Positions 1-10,748 of a DNA stretch of 64,000 bases are shown here, one piece after another (position 1 is the first letter of the stretch; every line of letters begins with the position of its first letter). The position numbers and the translations under genes are program-made. Origin of the DNA: Gigaspora margarita (Eukaryota; Glomeromycota; Glomeromycetes; Diversisporales; Gigasporaceae); NCBI GenBank assembly GCA_009809945.1, contig WTPW01000320.1, forward strand, positions 159,444 to 223,443, in the 5' to 3' direction. Under the pieces are notes generated by a model, which was not told the origin of the DNA, did not search any database, and saw only the letters and a program-made list of their open reading frames with translations.

Positions 1-1075
1 GAGAATTATAGCATTTTGTATAATTTTATTAATAAAATTATTTTCTACACAAAATTTTACTAATTGATCATAACTTCTTGCACTAAAAAATCTTGTTCAA
101 CACCAAAAAATACATCAAATTGGCATATTTTATTTTGCTTTTCTTAAAATTTGAAGAAAAGATATTTAATTTTGGAAATTTTCATCAAAATTTCAAAATT
201 AAGCACTTTTAAGCAAATTTTAATAAAATATACTGATATAATGTATTTTTTGGTGCTAAACAAGTTTACTTAGAGCAAGAGGCTATGATTAATTATAAAA
301 TTTAGAGAATCATAGAAATTTGTATAATTTTATTAATAAAATTATACAAATTTCTATGATTCTCTAAATTTTCTAATTGATCAAAGTTTATTTCTCTAAG
401 TAAACTTGTTTACTACCAAAAATTACATCATATCAGCATATTTTTCCTTAAAATTTGCATTAAAGATACTTAATTTTGAATTTTTGATAAAAATTTTCAA
501 AATTAAGTATCATTTCTTCAAATTTTATAAAAAGTAAAATAAAATATGCCAATTTGATGTATTTTGTAGTGCTAAACAAGTTTATTTAGAGCAAGAAGTT
601 AGGATCAATTAGTAAAATTTAGAGAATTATAGAAAATTGTATAATTTTATTAATAAAATTATACAAATTTCTATGTTTCTCTAAATTTTACTAATTGATT
701 CTAACTTCTTGCTCTAAATAAACTTGTTTAGCACCACAAAATACATCAAATTGTCATATTTTATTTTATTTTCTTAAAATTTAAAGAAATGATGCTTAAT
801 TTTGAATTTTTGATAAAATTTTCCAAAATTAAGCATCATTTCTTCAAATTTTAAGAAAAGTAAAGTAAAATATACTGTCTTGATGTACTTTTTGGTGTTG
901 AACAAGTTTACTTAGTGCAAGTAGTTATGATAAATTAGTAAAATTTTATGTAAAATACGATTTTTAATAATTTCATTAATAAAATTATACAAAATGCTAT
1001 GATTCTCTAAATTTTACTAACTAATTTATAATTCTCACTCTAAATAAACTTGTTCAGTGTCAAAAAATACATATA
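1..1075. repeat. Tandem array of palindromes, family A (period about 315 bp)
   Basis: About three and a half units, each built of two alternating dyads. One dyad is centred on TAATTTTATTAATAAAATTA (near 32, 332, 650, 975). The other lies in a TTTTGAATTTTTGATAAAA-like stretch (near 190, 490, 815). The arms carry the motif CTAAACAAGTTTACTTAG and its reverse complement at 256-273, 396-413, 570-587, 713-730, 898-915 and 1043-1060. Every arm is therefore both directly and invertedly repeated. No coding capacity is seen. The left edge lies outside the window. Confidence 0.85.
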
Positions 1076-1084
1076 ATTTTATAT

Positions 1085-1428
1085 AGACTCAAACTAGTTT
1101 GCAAAATTTGGAAGCCTGACCAAACTTATGATTGAGTTTAAGTTTAGTATAAAGTTTTAAATAATAAAAATTTAGAGTTTGAGTCTGGTCTGGACTAGAC
1201 CAAACCCGGATCCAAACCTAGAATCACTAGTTTATATAAATGCTAAACTGAACCTGAACGTGTTCATAAACTTATAAACTGAACCTGAACTGAACCTGAA
1301 CCAGCTCTAAAAGTTCAATAATAAACCTGAACCTGAATATGTTTTAAAAAATGTTCAGGTTCAGGTTCAATATGAACCTGAACCTGAACCTAAACTTGAC
1401 CTCAGTTCAGTTCAGGTTCATAGGAACA
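1085..1428. repeat. GAACCT/AGGTTC-rich simple-repeat element
   Basis: A block made largely of degenerate GAACCTGAAC units that switch to the reverse complement (GTTCAGGTTC) around 1330-1370 and back again. It ends in GGAACACTAA at 1419-1428. The same terminus and the same interior occur at 18.4-18.7 and 20.4-20.6 kb. The 1085-1230 part is a weaker relative (GTCTGGTCTGGAC). It looks like a non-autonomous element filled with simple repeat. The left terminus is not clear. Confidence 0.55.
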
Positions 1429-1494
1429 CTAATGGTGAGGTATTTCGAAAAAGAAAAAAAAAAGTTGATAGATTAAAATTTTGAGATTAATTAA

Positions 1495-2001
1495 GGGTAG
1501 AGGGTACTATTTTAAAATTATATATAAATTTTTTTTATAATTAATTTTATAAAAAATTATATTAAGTAAACTAATTTTAATACTTAAGACAAGTTTGTAG
1601 AACAGGTTTTTCTGATTTTAATAATAGTAAAATTATTAAAATTGGTTAAAAACTCAATGAAATATATGTTTTTAAAGATTGGGTATTAAAATTTAGTAAT
1701 AAAACTAACTTATAAATTTACGNAAATTGACCAATCAGAATTAGCGACTTTGTGTAACCACAGAAAAATTTGGGCTCACCCAGAAAAACTTTGTGATATA
1801 TACAACTATATTTTTTTAAAATATAATAATAGTTCAAAAATTTACTATAATAGATAAATTATTTTATTTATATTTTGTAAAATTTTAATAAAAATTAGTT
1901 GTAATTTAAAAAAGTTTTATTAGTAGCATATATCAGTTTTATATAAAATTTTCAAAATACTATATAAAACTATATAAAAATGATCTATGTACCCTCTACC
2001 C
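1495..2001. mobile_element. TTAA-flanked inverted-repeat element (piggyBac-type MITE)
   Basis: A 13-bp perfect terminal inverted repeat, GGGTAGAGGGTAC at 1495-1507 and its complement at 1989-2001. TTAA is directly duplicated outside both ends (1491-1494 and 2002-2005). A TTAA target duplication is the hallmark of the piggyBac superfamily. The interior is AT-rich and non-coding, so it would be non-autonomous. One ambiguous base lies near 1723. Confidence 0.75.
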
Positions 2002-2029
2002 TTAAATTTATATAAAACACAAATGTATA

Positions 2030-3235
2030 CTATAATAGTGTGTTTTTGAGTGCTGAACAAGTTTATTTAGGGGTCAAAGTTATAATTATTAGTAAAATTT
2101 TGCATGATGCTAAATTTTCTATATTTTTATTAATAATAGTATAGAAAATTCTTATCATGCAAAATTTTACTAATAAATTATAACTTTGAGCTCTAAGTAA
2201 ACTTGTTCAGCTCTAAAAACTACATTCTGACAGCATATAATATTTAATTTTTTCAATTATTGAAATAAAAATGAGTAAAATTAGTAAATTTCATCAAAAT
2301 GTAATATTGCTCACCTCTATTTGAAAATTTATAAAAATCAAAAAATATATATGCCAATATAGTGTATTTTTTGATATTGAACATGTTACTTAGAGCTTAA
2401 AGCTATGATTATTTAGTACAATTTTGCATTATGTGGAATTTTCTATATTTTTATTAATAAAAATATAGAAAAATTCAGAATTTTGCAAAATTATACTAAT
2501 AAATAATAACTTTGAGCTCTAAGTAAACTTGTTCAGCACATAAAGATACACTATATTGGTATATTTTTGTTTAATTTTAATAAATTTTCAAATAAAGATG
2601 AGCAATATTACATTTTGATAAAAATTTACCAATATTACTCATCTTTATTTCAAATATTAAAAAAATTAAATAATTATATGCTGCCTGAATGCAGTTTTTA
2701 GTGCTAAACAAGTTTACTTAGAGCTCAAAGTTATAATTAATTAGTAAAATTTTGTATGATACAGAATTTTCTATATTTTTATTAATAAAAATATAGAAAA
2801 TTCAGCATCATGCAAAATTTTACTAATCAATTATAATATAGTACCTAATTAATTTTATTCAACACTAAGTTCTACATTATTATGGCATATAATTATTCAA
2901 GTTTTTTTAAATTTTGAAATAAAGATAAGTAAAATTAGTAAATTTTTATCAAAAATAAATTTTTGCCCATATTTATTTAAAAAAATTAAGAAAATTAAAA
3001 GATTATATACCGAAATAATGTATTTTTTAGTGTTGAACAAGTTTACTTAGCTTAGAACTCAAATTTATTATACATTAGTAAAAGTTTGCATAATGCAGAA
3101 TTTTCTATATTTTTATTAATAAAAATATAAATAATCCTTATTATGCAAAATTTTACTAATTATACATGACTTTGGGCACTAAATAAACTTTCTCAGCATG
3201 CAAAAATACATTATTTCAGTATATAATTATATTTT
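2030..3235. repeat. Tandem array of palindromes, family B (period about 330 bp)
   Basis: Four units with dyads at TATTTTTATTAATAAAAATA (near 2128, 2455, 2785, 3118). They alternate with dyads near 2300, 2620 and 2945 in a GAGTAAAATTAGTAAATTT-like stretch. The arms carry CTGAACAAGTTTACTTAG-like motifs facing each other about 157 bp apart (2054/2193, 2380/2519, 2704/2845, 3035/3175). Most of the sequence differs from array A, but the architecture and this motif are the same. Confidence 0.85.
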
Positions 3236-3289
3236 AAATAAGTTTATTTAGAGTCCAAAATTATAATCTATTAGTGAAATTTTGATAAA

Positions 3290-3680
3290 TTTTTTTTAAA
3301 ATCGACCAATCAGAATCGTCTTATGTGGGGGAGGGGGTACCCTATGAGTCTAGTATCACCAGTCTAAAAAATTTCACACCAATAAAAAAAATTTGCTAAG
3401 AAAAATTTTTCACAATTAGATTAGGGTTAGGGCCTTGCTAGTAGATTAGGATTAGATGACTATAGTTATACCAAAATTTTGCAAGAAAAACTTTTGTTAA
3501 TGCGCAGAAAGCAGTTTCATAGACTAAATTTTAAGTTATATGTGATTTTTGACAGAATGAACAATTGTTTTGAATTTTTCTGATTGTGCAATATTATACC
3601 TGATCTTGAAATTTGATTGGCCAGTAAAATTTTTTAAGGTGGTGATTTAACTGCTATTGGGTACACTTGATAAAAAGATA
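3290..3680. repeat. Degenerate dispersed element with telomere-like tract
   Basis: The ends carry CGACCAATCAGAATC (near 3302) and, inverted, TTGATTGGCCAGT (near 3615). The interior holds ATTAGGGTTAGGG near 3420. A stretch near 3515 (CATAGACTAAATTTTAAG) resembles one near 41855 inside the 41.67-kb element, so the two are probably related. The termini are too eroded for a firm boundary. Confidence 0.4.
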
Positions 3681-4484
3681 TTACGTAATATTTGTCAGTG
3701 CCATAATCACTAATTTTAATAAAATACAGATTATAAAATCTGATTTGCTTGTATATATTTAAATTTTCTATTAAAAATTCTTAGAGGTTTAATAGCAAAT
3801 AAATAAATGTTAAGAGGAGGTTTCTAATAAGGATAACTACCAAGATAAGAGTAGTTGGGTTGAATAATATAATAATTTACTTGAATATTTATAATAGTTT
3901 GTTGAATAACTAAAATGTCAAACTGTTGTTCAAATAAAGGCTCTAAAGATAATAGTTCATAGGAGTAGAGTTCTAGTAAGGATAGAGCATCATTATTATC
4001 ATTGACAGATGTACTTCAATAGCATTGTCATAGGATATTGTTTAATTGTTACCTAGAGTCAGAGTTCAATATAGCAATTAAGCATTCATCACAGGCTATA
4101 AAGCTTATTTCTATACCAGTATTGTGTGCAGGAACTTTTTTAATCTTTAGTAAGTCTATTTTTTTTACTTTGGTATTGAATTGCTTACTAATATATTCAA
4201 AAATAATACCAAATACAAAATTAGTTATTATATTGTAGTCTATCAGGGGAAGATCATGTTTTTATATGGCCAAATACTATCAAAAAGGGTAGAGAATAGG
4301 CTATTATATAGTGTTCTTTAAAATTTTATAGGGTCTGGACAGCTCTTTGTATCTCAGGTTCATTTTTTGAATCTTCAGATTCTAATTCATTTTGTTTTTT
4401 TTCTTGTGCAAGTTTTAGTTTTAATTTTCTAGTTTCTTTATATGTTTCAAATTTGCTTGCATCTTATGATTCAAGAGTTTTATT
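3681..4484. other. AT-rich stretch, no recognisable gene; possible pol remnant
   Basis: No complete gene. On the minus strand, 4040-4240 reads open for about 60 codons ('FVFGIIFEYISKQFN'). 4310-4420 reads as a lysine- and glutamate-rich stretch. Both lie downstream of the gypsy-type pol remnant in its own orientation, so they may be its decayed 3' part. I cannot assign a domain. Confidence 0.35.
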
Positions 4485-5132
4485 ATATCAGTAACACAAT
4501 ATGTCATGAGTAAAATTTTTAATTATGAGTCAATAAGTGATGCATCTAAATTTCATATGTAAAATTTGAACAAATTTTGCTTTTTTGATTATTTAGCAAG
4601 AAGAAGCTATCTGTTTAATTTTTGGGTATATAAGTTTGCGATTTCCTAGCATTAGAAGGTTCTTCTTATAAAATTTTAAAAGTGTTTTATAATAAAATTG
4701 CAACTAATTGTGCTAATGAAGTTAGCCAATTTTTTGACAACTTTTACTATTTGTTTATAAGTAATGCATATTATTTCACCAAATTAGGTGATTGTGTCCA
4801 TCAATTTAGTTGACAGTTCTAATTGCCTAATTTGATAAAATGATATGCATCACTTATAAACAAATAGAAAAATTTGCAAAAAATTGGCAAACTTTGTTAG
4901 CATGATTAGTTGCAATTTTATTATAAACCATCTTTAAAATTTTATGAAAAGAACCTACTAATGCTAGAGAACTTACACCTGGAAATTTAACAGACAGCTT
5001 CTTTTTGCTAAATAAGTCAAGAAAGCAAAATCTACCCAAATTTTACATATGAAATTTTGGTGTGTCACTCATTTGACTCATAATTAAAAAATTTATACAC
5101 ATGATCTGTATGACAAATTGTGTTACTGATAT
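4485..5132. mobile_element. Foldback element (arms about 310 bp)
   Basis: A large palindrome centred near 4805. The left end ATATCAGTAACACAAT at 4485 is matched by its inverse, ending at 5132. The arms read TTATAAGTGATGCAT-type sequence towards the dyad and differ by scattered substitutions. It splits a decayed gypsy-type pol (5140-6440). The same terminal string recurs near 34900 and, degenerate, near 10716. The apparent 61-codon minus ORF at 4854-5039 is only a reading of the palindrome arm. Confidence 0.8.
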
Positions 5133-5139
5133 TGTTGAA

Positions 5140-6440
5140 CTTTTCATAATCTTGTGTTAAAAATATAAATTGGATTTCCTGCAAAAGCAGCTTTAAAAGC
5201 CTCTTGCTCATTAGGAAGATCAAGTAAATTTACTTTTTATTCTTCTGACAATTTATTCTATTTATATATTTGTAATAAGAAGTTAACTTTGTTGCATTTA
5301 CTTCCTGCTCTATAGATTATAGTGAAGTTATATAGTTCTAGTCACATAATCTATCTAGCTCTTCTTCTAACTAGTTTTGTAGTTCTAAGCCATTTCAAAG
5401 CTGCATGATTAGTGATTAGATAGAAATAGTTTTTTTCAAAATATTGGTAAAAAATGTTCAACTAATCATACTACAGCTAAGCATTCTAGTTTTGTAGAAG
5501 TAATTTTGTTTAGCTTTTGAAATGCTTCTGTTGGTATATACAATAACAAGTTCTTTTTTATCTTTATCAATTTGAGCTAATACAGCTTCTAACTTAGATT
5601 GTGAGATATCAGTATAAATATAAAAAGGCTATCAAAAATCAAAATATTGTTGAATTGGTGCAATAACAAAATAGTTCTTGAGAGTTTGAAAAGCTTTCTC
5701 TTGTTTATTACCCAATAGTAAGATTAGTCTTTTTGCAACAGTGTTGGCACTTGGTATATGTCCATATTTTTTAAAAAATTTGGACTATGTCCAAACCAAT
5801 ATGTCCATGTCTATAAATTACTATGTTCATATTTGTCCATATTATTTTTAATATATCCAAATGTTCATATTGGCAATACTATTTTGCAATAAAAGATTTA
5901 GAGGTTTGTGATTTTAGATAATTCTTTTATAAATTTTCTGTAATAGGAAGCAAGTCCTAGAAATTCTCTAATTTGCAAACTGTAGTAGATATTAAAAAGT
6001 TTTTTACTTTGGCAATTTTTTTTTTATTAGATTTGATTTCTTATTTGTTTTGATTTCATTTTTTCTATAATATGTTCTAGAAATTTTAATTCATTAAACA
6101 AAAAGCACTTTTCTGTATTTAATTTTAAATTAGCTTCCTATAGCATTTTAAATGCAGTTTAAAGTTGTTGACAATTTTCTTGAAATGTTCTTGAGTTGAT
6201 AGTAATATCATCCAGATATACTACTACAAACTTGTTAATAAATAGTCACAGGATTTTGTTTATTAATCTTTGGAAGGTAACAGGTGTGTTGCATGATCCA
6301 AAGGGTATTATATTAAATTTATATATTTCTTGTCTAGTAACAAAAGTGGTTTTCTTTTTGTCCTTCTCTTTTATAGCATTTGCCAATATCCAGTAGCTAA
6401 ATCCAAACTAGTGAACTATTTGGCTTTTTCAAAGATGGAT
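5140..6440 (-). pseudogene. Ty3/gypsy-type reverse transcriptase-RNase H remnant
   Basis: Read on the minus strand from 6440 down: a stretch like 'FTSLDLATGYWQ' near 6410; 'FVTRQEIYKFNIIPFG' at about 6350-6300; and the catalytic 'VVVYLDDI' at about 6230-6204. 'ANLKLNTEKC' follows near 6130. 'AFQTLKNYFVIAPIQQYFDF' and 'FYIYTDISQSKLEAVLAQID' at about 5690-5555 mark the RNase H region. This order is that of Ty3/gypsy pol. Several stop codons and frameshifts interrupt it, and 5745-5880 is an inserted simple-repeat element. The YLDD box survives. The protease upstream and an integrase downstream were not recognised. Confidence 0.85.
5745..5880. repeat. ATGTCCATAT-repeat element inserted in the gypsy remnant
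   Basis: Degenerate TATGTCCATATT units occur in both orientations (TGGACTATGTCC). The flanks read TGTTGGCACTTGG on the left and TTGGCAATACT on the right. The block interrupts the pol reading frame between the RT palm and the RNase H part. A similar GGACAT-filled block lies at 53565-53760. Confidence 0.55.
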
Positions 6441-6893
6441 AGAATTCTTTAATATCAGAAAAAAGGTCCAAAAATAACTGTTCTATCAATTTGTAGATTG
6501 CTATACAATTGATAAGATTTTTTTTATTGCTTTACAATACTTTTTTAAAAAAGTTAGATAACTTATTCTGCTTATAAAATAAAGCAAAGTGTATTAAGCA
6601 AACTTGAAGTGCATCAGGAAAATAAAAACTTAATCATCTGCAGTGATTTTTAAATTTATTAACTAAGTGCAAAGTTTTGTTTAAAAAATTACAAAAATTT
6701 CAAATTTTAGATTTTTGCAGTTCTTCACAATTTTTTTGCCAAAAATCTGTAAAAATATTAAATATAATCTTTGCAGATCATGAAAATAAAGTACTAATAA
6801 TCTACAATAATCTCTAAAATTATAAAATTTTTTAATTTTCAGATTTGTTAAAATACAAATAACAAAATAAAAAGACTGTTGCTAACTTTCACC
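6441..6893. other. AT-rich spacer without a recognised feature
   Basis: Upstream flank of the minus-strand pol remnant. Translation of the first ~80 bases gives weak RT-like sequence ('LFLDLFSDIKEFYP'), perhaps the start of the RT. The rest is A/T-rich and non-coding. Confidence 0.4.
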
Positions 6894-8195
6894 CTAGGTG
6901 ATATCACCTAGTTCAGAAGTCAGGTCAGAAGTCAGGTCAGAAGTCAGTCAGGAGTACAAGAACAATGCCGGGACGTAAGATTGCACGTGATCTTCAATTA
7001 TCAGCTAGTCAATTAAAAATCAGGCTCAGGTGTAACATAAAGATGTTCGCAAAAAAACCCTATTTATTATAAAAATTAGTCCCTCGCTACGACTGTCACC
7101 TCCACTTTGCTCCTTTACGCTAACCTAAACACTATACCTAAACTTAACCCAAACCCTAAACCTAACTCTAACCCAAATCCTAACATTAATTTTTTTGTTT
7201 AACTACTGTCGACAATGAAATTATGTGCACGTTAATAGAAATCAATCTTATGTTCTGTCAATTTTGGACAATAAGTTAAAAAAATTTTTTTATTAAATAA
7301 AATCAAACTTGAACTATACCTAAAGTATAATAATTCTAACTCTATACCCTAACTCTTTAGGACAATGTATCAAAATAAACAAAAATTTCATTATAAACTG
7401 CAATATTAAAAAAACCTTGTACCGAAGTTACATAAGAATCGGTACCGACATAATGACACCAAAGCAATAATGATAACTAAGCTACAATGCCAACTAATGA
7501 ACTAGTGATGTACACCAATGACGAAAAACAACAAACCCATTTTCTAAAAGCCAAGAAAATGAAGCACTACTAAGTGCCACACCAACAAACAATGGCCAAG
7601 AAAATTTAATGCACCAAAAAACTACAATGCGGCACTAAAAAAAGCAAAATGTACCAAAAGTGAAATGCTACAAACTAAAAATAAAGCTCAAAAGTAAAAT
7701 GCATTGTAACTATACTCTGTCTAATAATCTAACCACTAACTAATGGCACAGCAAGCAATGCAATTGGTGTAAATGAAGCAACAAGTACTCCAAACAAACA
7801 ATGACCAAGAAAGTTGAAGGCACCAAAAACAATAATATGATACTAAAAAAGTAAAATGTACGTGAAATGCTTCAAACTAAAGAAAAAAATGCTAAAAAGT
7901 AAAATGCATTCTAACCGAAGCAATAACACTGAAGCAACGACAACACCAAAGCAACGATACCAACTAATGATACCAGTGACATACACCAATGACAAAATTA
8001 TCAAAACCATTATCTAAAACCCACGAAAAGAGAAATCACAAAAGTTAATACTGGTCAAAAAAAACTAAAAGCAACTACAGTAAAAAAAAAAGAAATAGTA
8101 TACAAAAAAAAATACTAATAGATCTTGATATTGTGTAACTGGTATGATCATATAAACAATAACGATCTTCACTCGACATAGGTGATATCACCTAG
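6894..8195. mobile_element. Repeat-rich element bounded by a perfect 17-18 bp palindrome
   Basis: CTAGGTGATATCACCTAG at 6894-6911 and TAGGTGATATCACCTAG at 8179-8195 bracket about 1.27 kb. The left palindrome is followed by three copies of AGAAGTCAGGTC-like sequence (6912-6952). Telomere-like CCTAAACCTAAC sequence lies at about 7120-7195. From 7490 to 8040 there are degenerate tandem units of about 203 bp, for example AAGTAAAATGCATT at 7692 and again at 7895. No ORF is seen. The palindromes could be short termini or a duplicated target; the sequence does not decide which. Confidence 0.5.
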
Positions 8196-8239
8196 AGTAA
8201 AAATTAGTTAAAATCAAATAAAAAAATGAATTATGAGTT

Positions 8240-8340
8240 ATATATATACAGTAATAGGAATAAAAGTAAATTTCTAGTTATTTCTATAGTAAGGAATAAC
8301 TGAATTTATTTTTATTTTCACTATATGCATATATGCACAT
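8240..8340 (-). mobile_element. GCATATATGC MITE, degraded copy
   Basis: Matches the reverse complement of the better element at 30232-30352. Shared blocks are ATAGGAATAAAAGTAAATTTC near 8255, GTAAGGAATAACTG near 8288 and GCATATATGCACA at 8328-8339. The left terminus has decayed. Confidence 0.6.
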
Positions 8341-8394
8341 GCTCAAAAAATAAAATTAATAATACATTTTTACGTATCTGTGTAATAGCTTTGA

Positions 8395-9211
8395 ATGAGT
8401 TACTTATAGATCAAATGAGTTGACTCACCCAATTTTATATGTAAATTTATGCAAAAAAATTATTTAAATTGAATTTATTTGAAAGTATATATATATAAGT
8501 CTCTTTAAATTTTAAATATATATTTTTTGGCATTTAATACTCTTTAGTTCAAAGTTTTAGTTCTTAATTTTAAGCAGGGGGCTAAAAATCTTCTGCTAAA
8601 GTTGACCAATTCTTTACTATGTTCTTTAAATCAAATAAGTGACTCACTCTATATAATAATATGATTGGTCAAAATAATCTTTTGAAAATATGAAGATGCT
8701 ATTAAGTAAAGGCTTCTTGTGCTCTAATTGAAAGTTAAAGAAGAGGTTCTTCTAATTCTAATGGTAGTTAAATCATCAAAATTGGCTTGGTGGAATCCAA
8801 GAACTTAGAATCAAAGAAGAGAGCATAAGGATCTGCAAATTCACTATTACACAAAGTATTATACTTTGTATAATAGTGAATTTGCAGATCTTTATATTCT
8901 CTTCTTTGATTCCAAGTATCTTGGGTTCCACAAGCCAATTTTGATGATTTAACTACTATTAGAATTAGAAGAACCTCTTCTTTAACTTTCAATTAGAGTA
9001 CAAGAAGCCTTTACTTAATAGCATAAAGAATTGGTCAACTTTAGCAGAAGATTTTTAGCCTCTGTTAAAATTAAGAACAAAAACTTTGAACAAAAGAGTA
9101 TTAAATACCAAAGAATATATATTTAAAATTTAAAGAGACTTTTATATGTATATTTTTAAATAAATTCAATTTATTTGCATAAATTTATATATAAAATTGG
9201 GTGAGTTAACT
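8395..9211. mobile_element. Large foldback palindrome (arms about 340-460 bp)
   Basis: The dyad lies at about 8866 in AAGTATTATACTT. The arms match outward through AATTCTAATGGTAGTTAAAT (8753) to GAGTTGACTCACCCAATTTT (8418) on the left, and to AAAATTGGGTGAGTTAACT (9193-9211) on the right. The left arm carries an extra ~90 bases near 8610-8700. The outer end of the right arm (GTCAACTCATTTGATC) resumes at 10642 after the element at 9212-10641. That element therefore inserted into this one. The minus ORF at 8768-8992 is only the palindrome. A related core occurs at 40445-41085. Confidence 0.85.
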
Positions 9212-9459
9212 AGGACCCCAATGAATATATATAATACTAAGATTCAGTTTTGTATAGATTTATTATATAATATTTAATATGTTATATATTTAAATTTGTA
9301 TAACCAACAGGTAATTTTTTGAAAAGTTAGATGTTTATTTGTATAACAAAGGTACCTTTATAACAAGTTAGATTTTTATTTTGTATAATGATACTATACT
9401 ATAAATTTCCAAAAATAACTATATGCTACCCTTTTGTTTAAATCCAAAAATGTAAAAAT

Positions 9460-9920
9460 GCTTTTGATCCAAAAATAAGCTACCCCATAATTGATAATAG
9501 TTGCTACATAGTAAAGTCCAAAGCTTACTATCCAAATCGATTAAAGTCACTTAAGTAAACTTGTTCAGAAGATCAAAATATGCATACTCTAAAATTTGAT
9601 CAAAATCTGAGAACTTTTTATTATTTGACTTTTAATTTTTACATTCAATGGTAAAATTAAAATTTTATTACAAAAAATATATTTATTGAACTTAAAAATT
9701 AAAAGTTTAATAATAAAAGGTGCTTCAATATAGATGAAAATTTTTGCATATATGTATTTTATTTTCTGAATAAGTTTACTTAAGTGATAATAGTCAATTT
9801 ACATAGTAGAATTTAGACTTTACTATGTAATGACTATTTGTGATTGACTAAAAATCTACCTCAGATTTTTTGTGTCCAAAAAATTATCCAAAAAAGGTAG
9901 CTTATTTTTGAAAAAATATG
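9460..9920. repeat. Internal palindrome with CTTAAGTAAACTTGTTCAG motif
   Basis: The arms meet near 9675 (ACATTCAATGG...). Outer parts read AAAAATAAGCTACC on the left and its complement near 9900 on the right. CTTAAGTAAACTTGTTCAG at 9550-9568 faces its inverse at 9766-9784. A diverged second copy follows at 10030-10465. Confidence 0.7.
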
Positions 9921-10029
9921 GTATGTATATCACTTTTTTATTTTTTTATTTATTTGTTTATTTATTCATTTTTTTTTCTACAAAAAACTTGTATGCACAA
10001 GATTATATGTGTAAGAATATTTTTTAAAA

Positions 10030-10465
10030 AATATCTGTACAAAAAGTTTATTAATGATAGCAAATAATTGCTATATAACAAAGGCCAAATTTTACCATGT
10101 AAATCAATTATATGCGCTTAAGTAAATTTGTGCATAATATGAAAAGGCATATCTTTCGAAATTTTTATGCAAATCGGTGAACTTTTTATTATTTAACTTG
10201 TAATTTTTATATTCGTTGTTTATATTTTTTAAAAAATTTTTAATTTTTTTGATGAATATAAAAATTAATTCTCAAATAATAAAAAGTTCTCCAATTTGTA
10301 TGAAAATTTTATAACATATGTATTTTGCTCTTCTAAACAAGTTTACTTAAGCAATTATAACCGATTTGTATAGTAAAATTTGGACTTTACTATGCAGTAA
10401 CTATTATCGATTGGGGTAGCTTATTTTTAGATAAAACAAGTTTTTAGATTTTTTGGTAAGGGTAG
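10030..10465. repeat. Second internal palindrome, diverged copy of 9460-9920
   Basis: Centred near 10230. Arms include GAACTTTTTATTATTTAACTT (10188) and its inverse, and the pair CTTAAGTAAATTTG (10119) and CAAGTTTACTTAAG (10338). It shares layout and several blocks with 9460-9920, including the outer ATAGTAAAGTCCAAA-type sequence and the terminal GGTAGC...TTATTTTTAG. Confidence 0.65.
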
Positions 10466-10748
10466 TTTATATTCAGAATAGGAATATATGGTATAGAAAC
10501 TCAGATCTAAAATTGTATAAATTATAATAAAATTTGAACTTATATGATAATTTGGTATAAAGCTTTTAATAAAATTAAGTGTATAAAGTTATATTAAATT
10601 TTGAGCCTGGATCTGAGTTATATATATATTCTTCAGGTCCTAGTCAACTCATTTGATCTATAAGTAATTGCACTCAATTGGCCATGTCCCTTGACTAATA
10701 TATACTACTATACTATATTAGTTACACAATATATCACAACAAATTTTT

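Larger units (their letters stand above)
9212..10641. mobile_element. hAT-like element, AGGACC family, inserted in a foldback
   Basis: The left end AGGACCCCAATGAATATATA (9212) pairs with the inverted right end ATATATATTCTTCAGGTCCT (ends 10641). It is flanked by AGTTAACT (9204-9211) and AGTCAACT (10642-10649), a 7-of-8 match. The other arm of the surrounding foldback shows the uninterrupted sequence, which confirms the insertion. An 8-bp duplication is characteristic of hAT elements. The interior has no transposase, only two further palindromes. Sister elements with the same ends lie at 37645, 54541 and 57501. Confidence 0.75.

Noticed and set aside
1-3235. CRISPR-like or gene-array interpretation of the regularly spaced repeats
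   Set aside because: Units are long palindromes that repeat without unique spacers, in eukaryotic DNA.
8768-8992. 74-codon minus ORF as a gene
   Set aside because: It is a reading through the dyad of a foldback; the same holds for ORFs at 4854-5039, 40662-40844 and 40868-41083.
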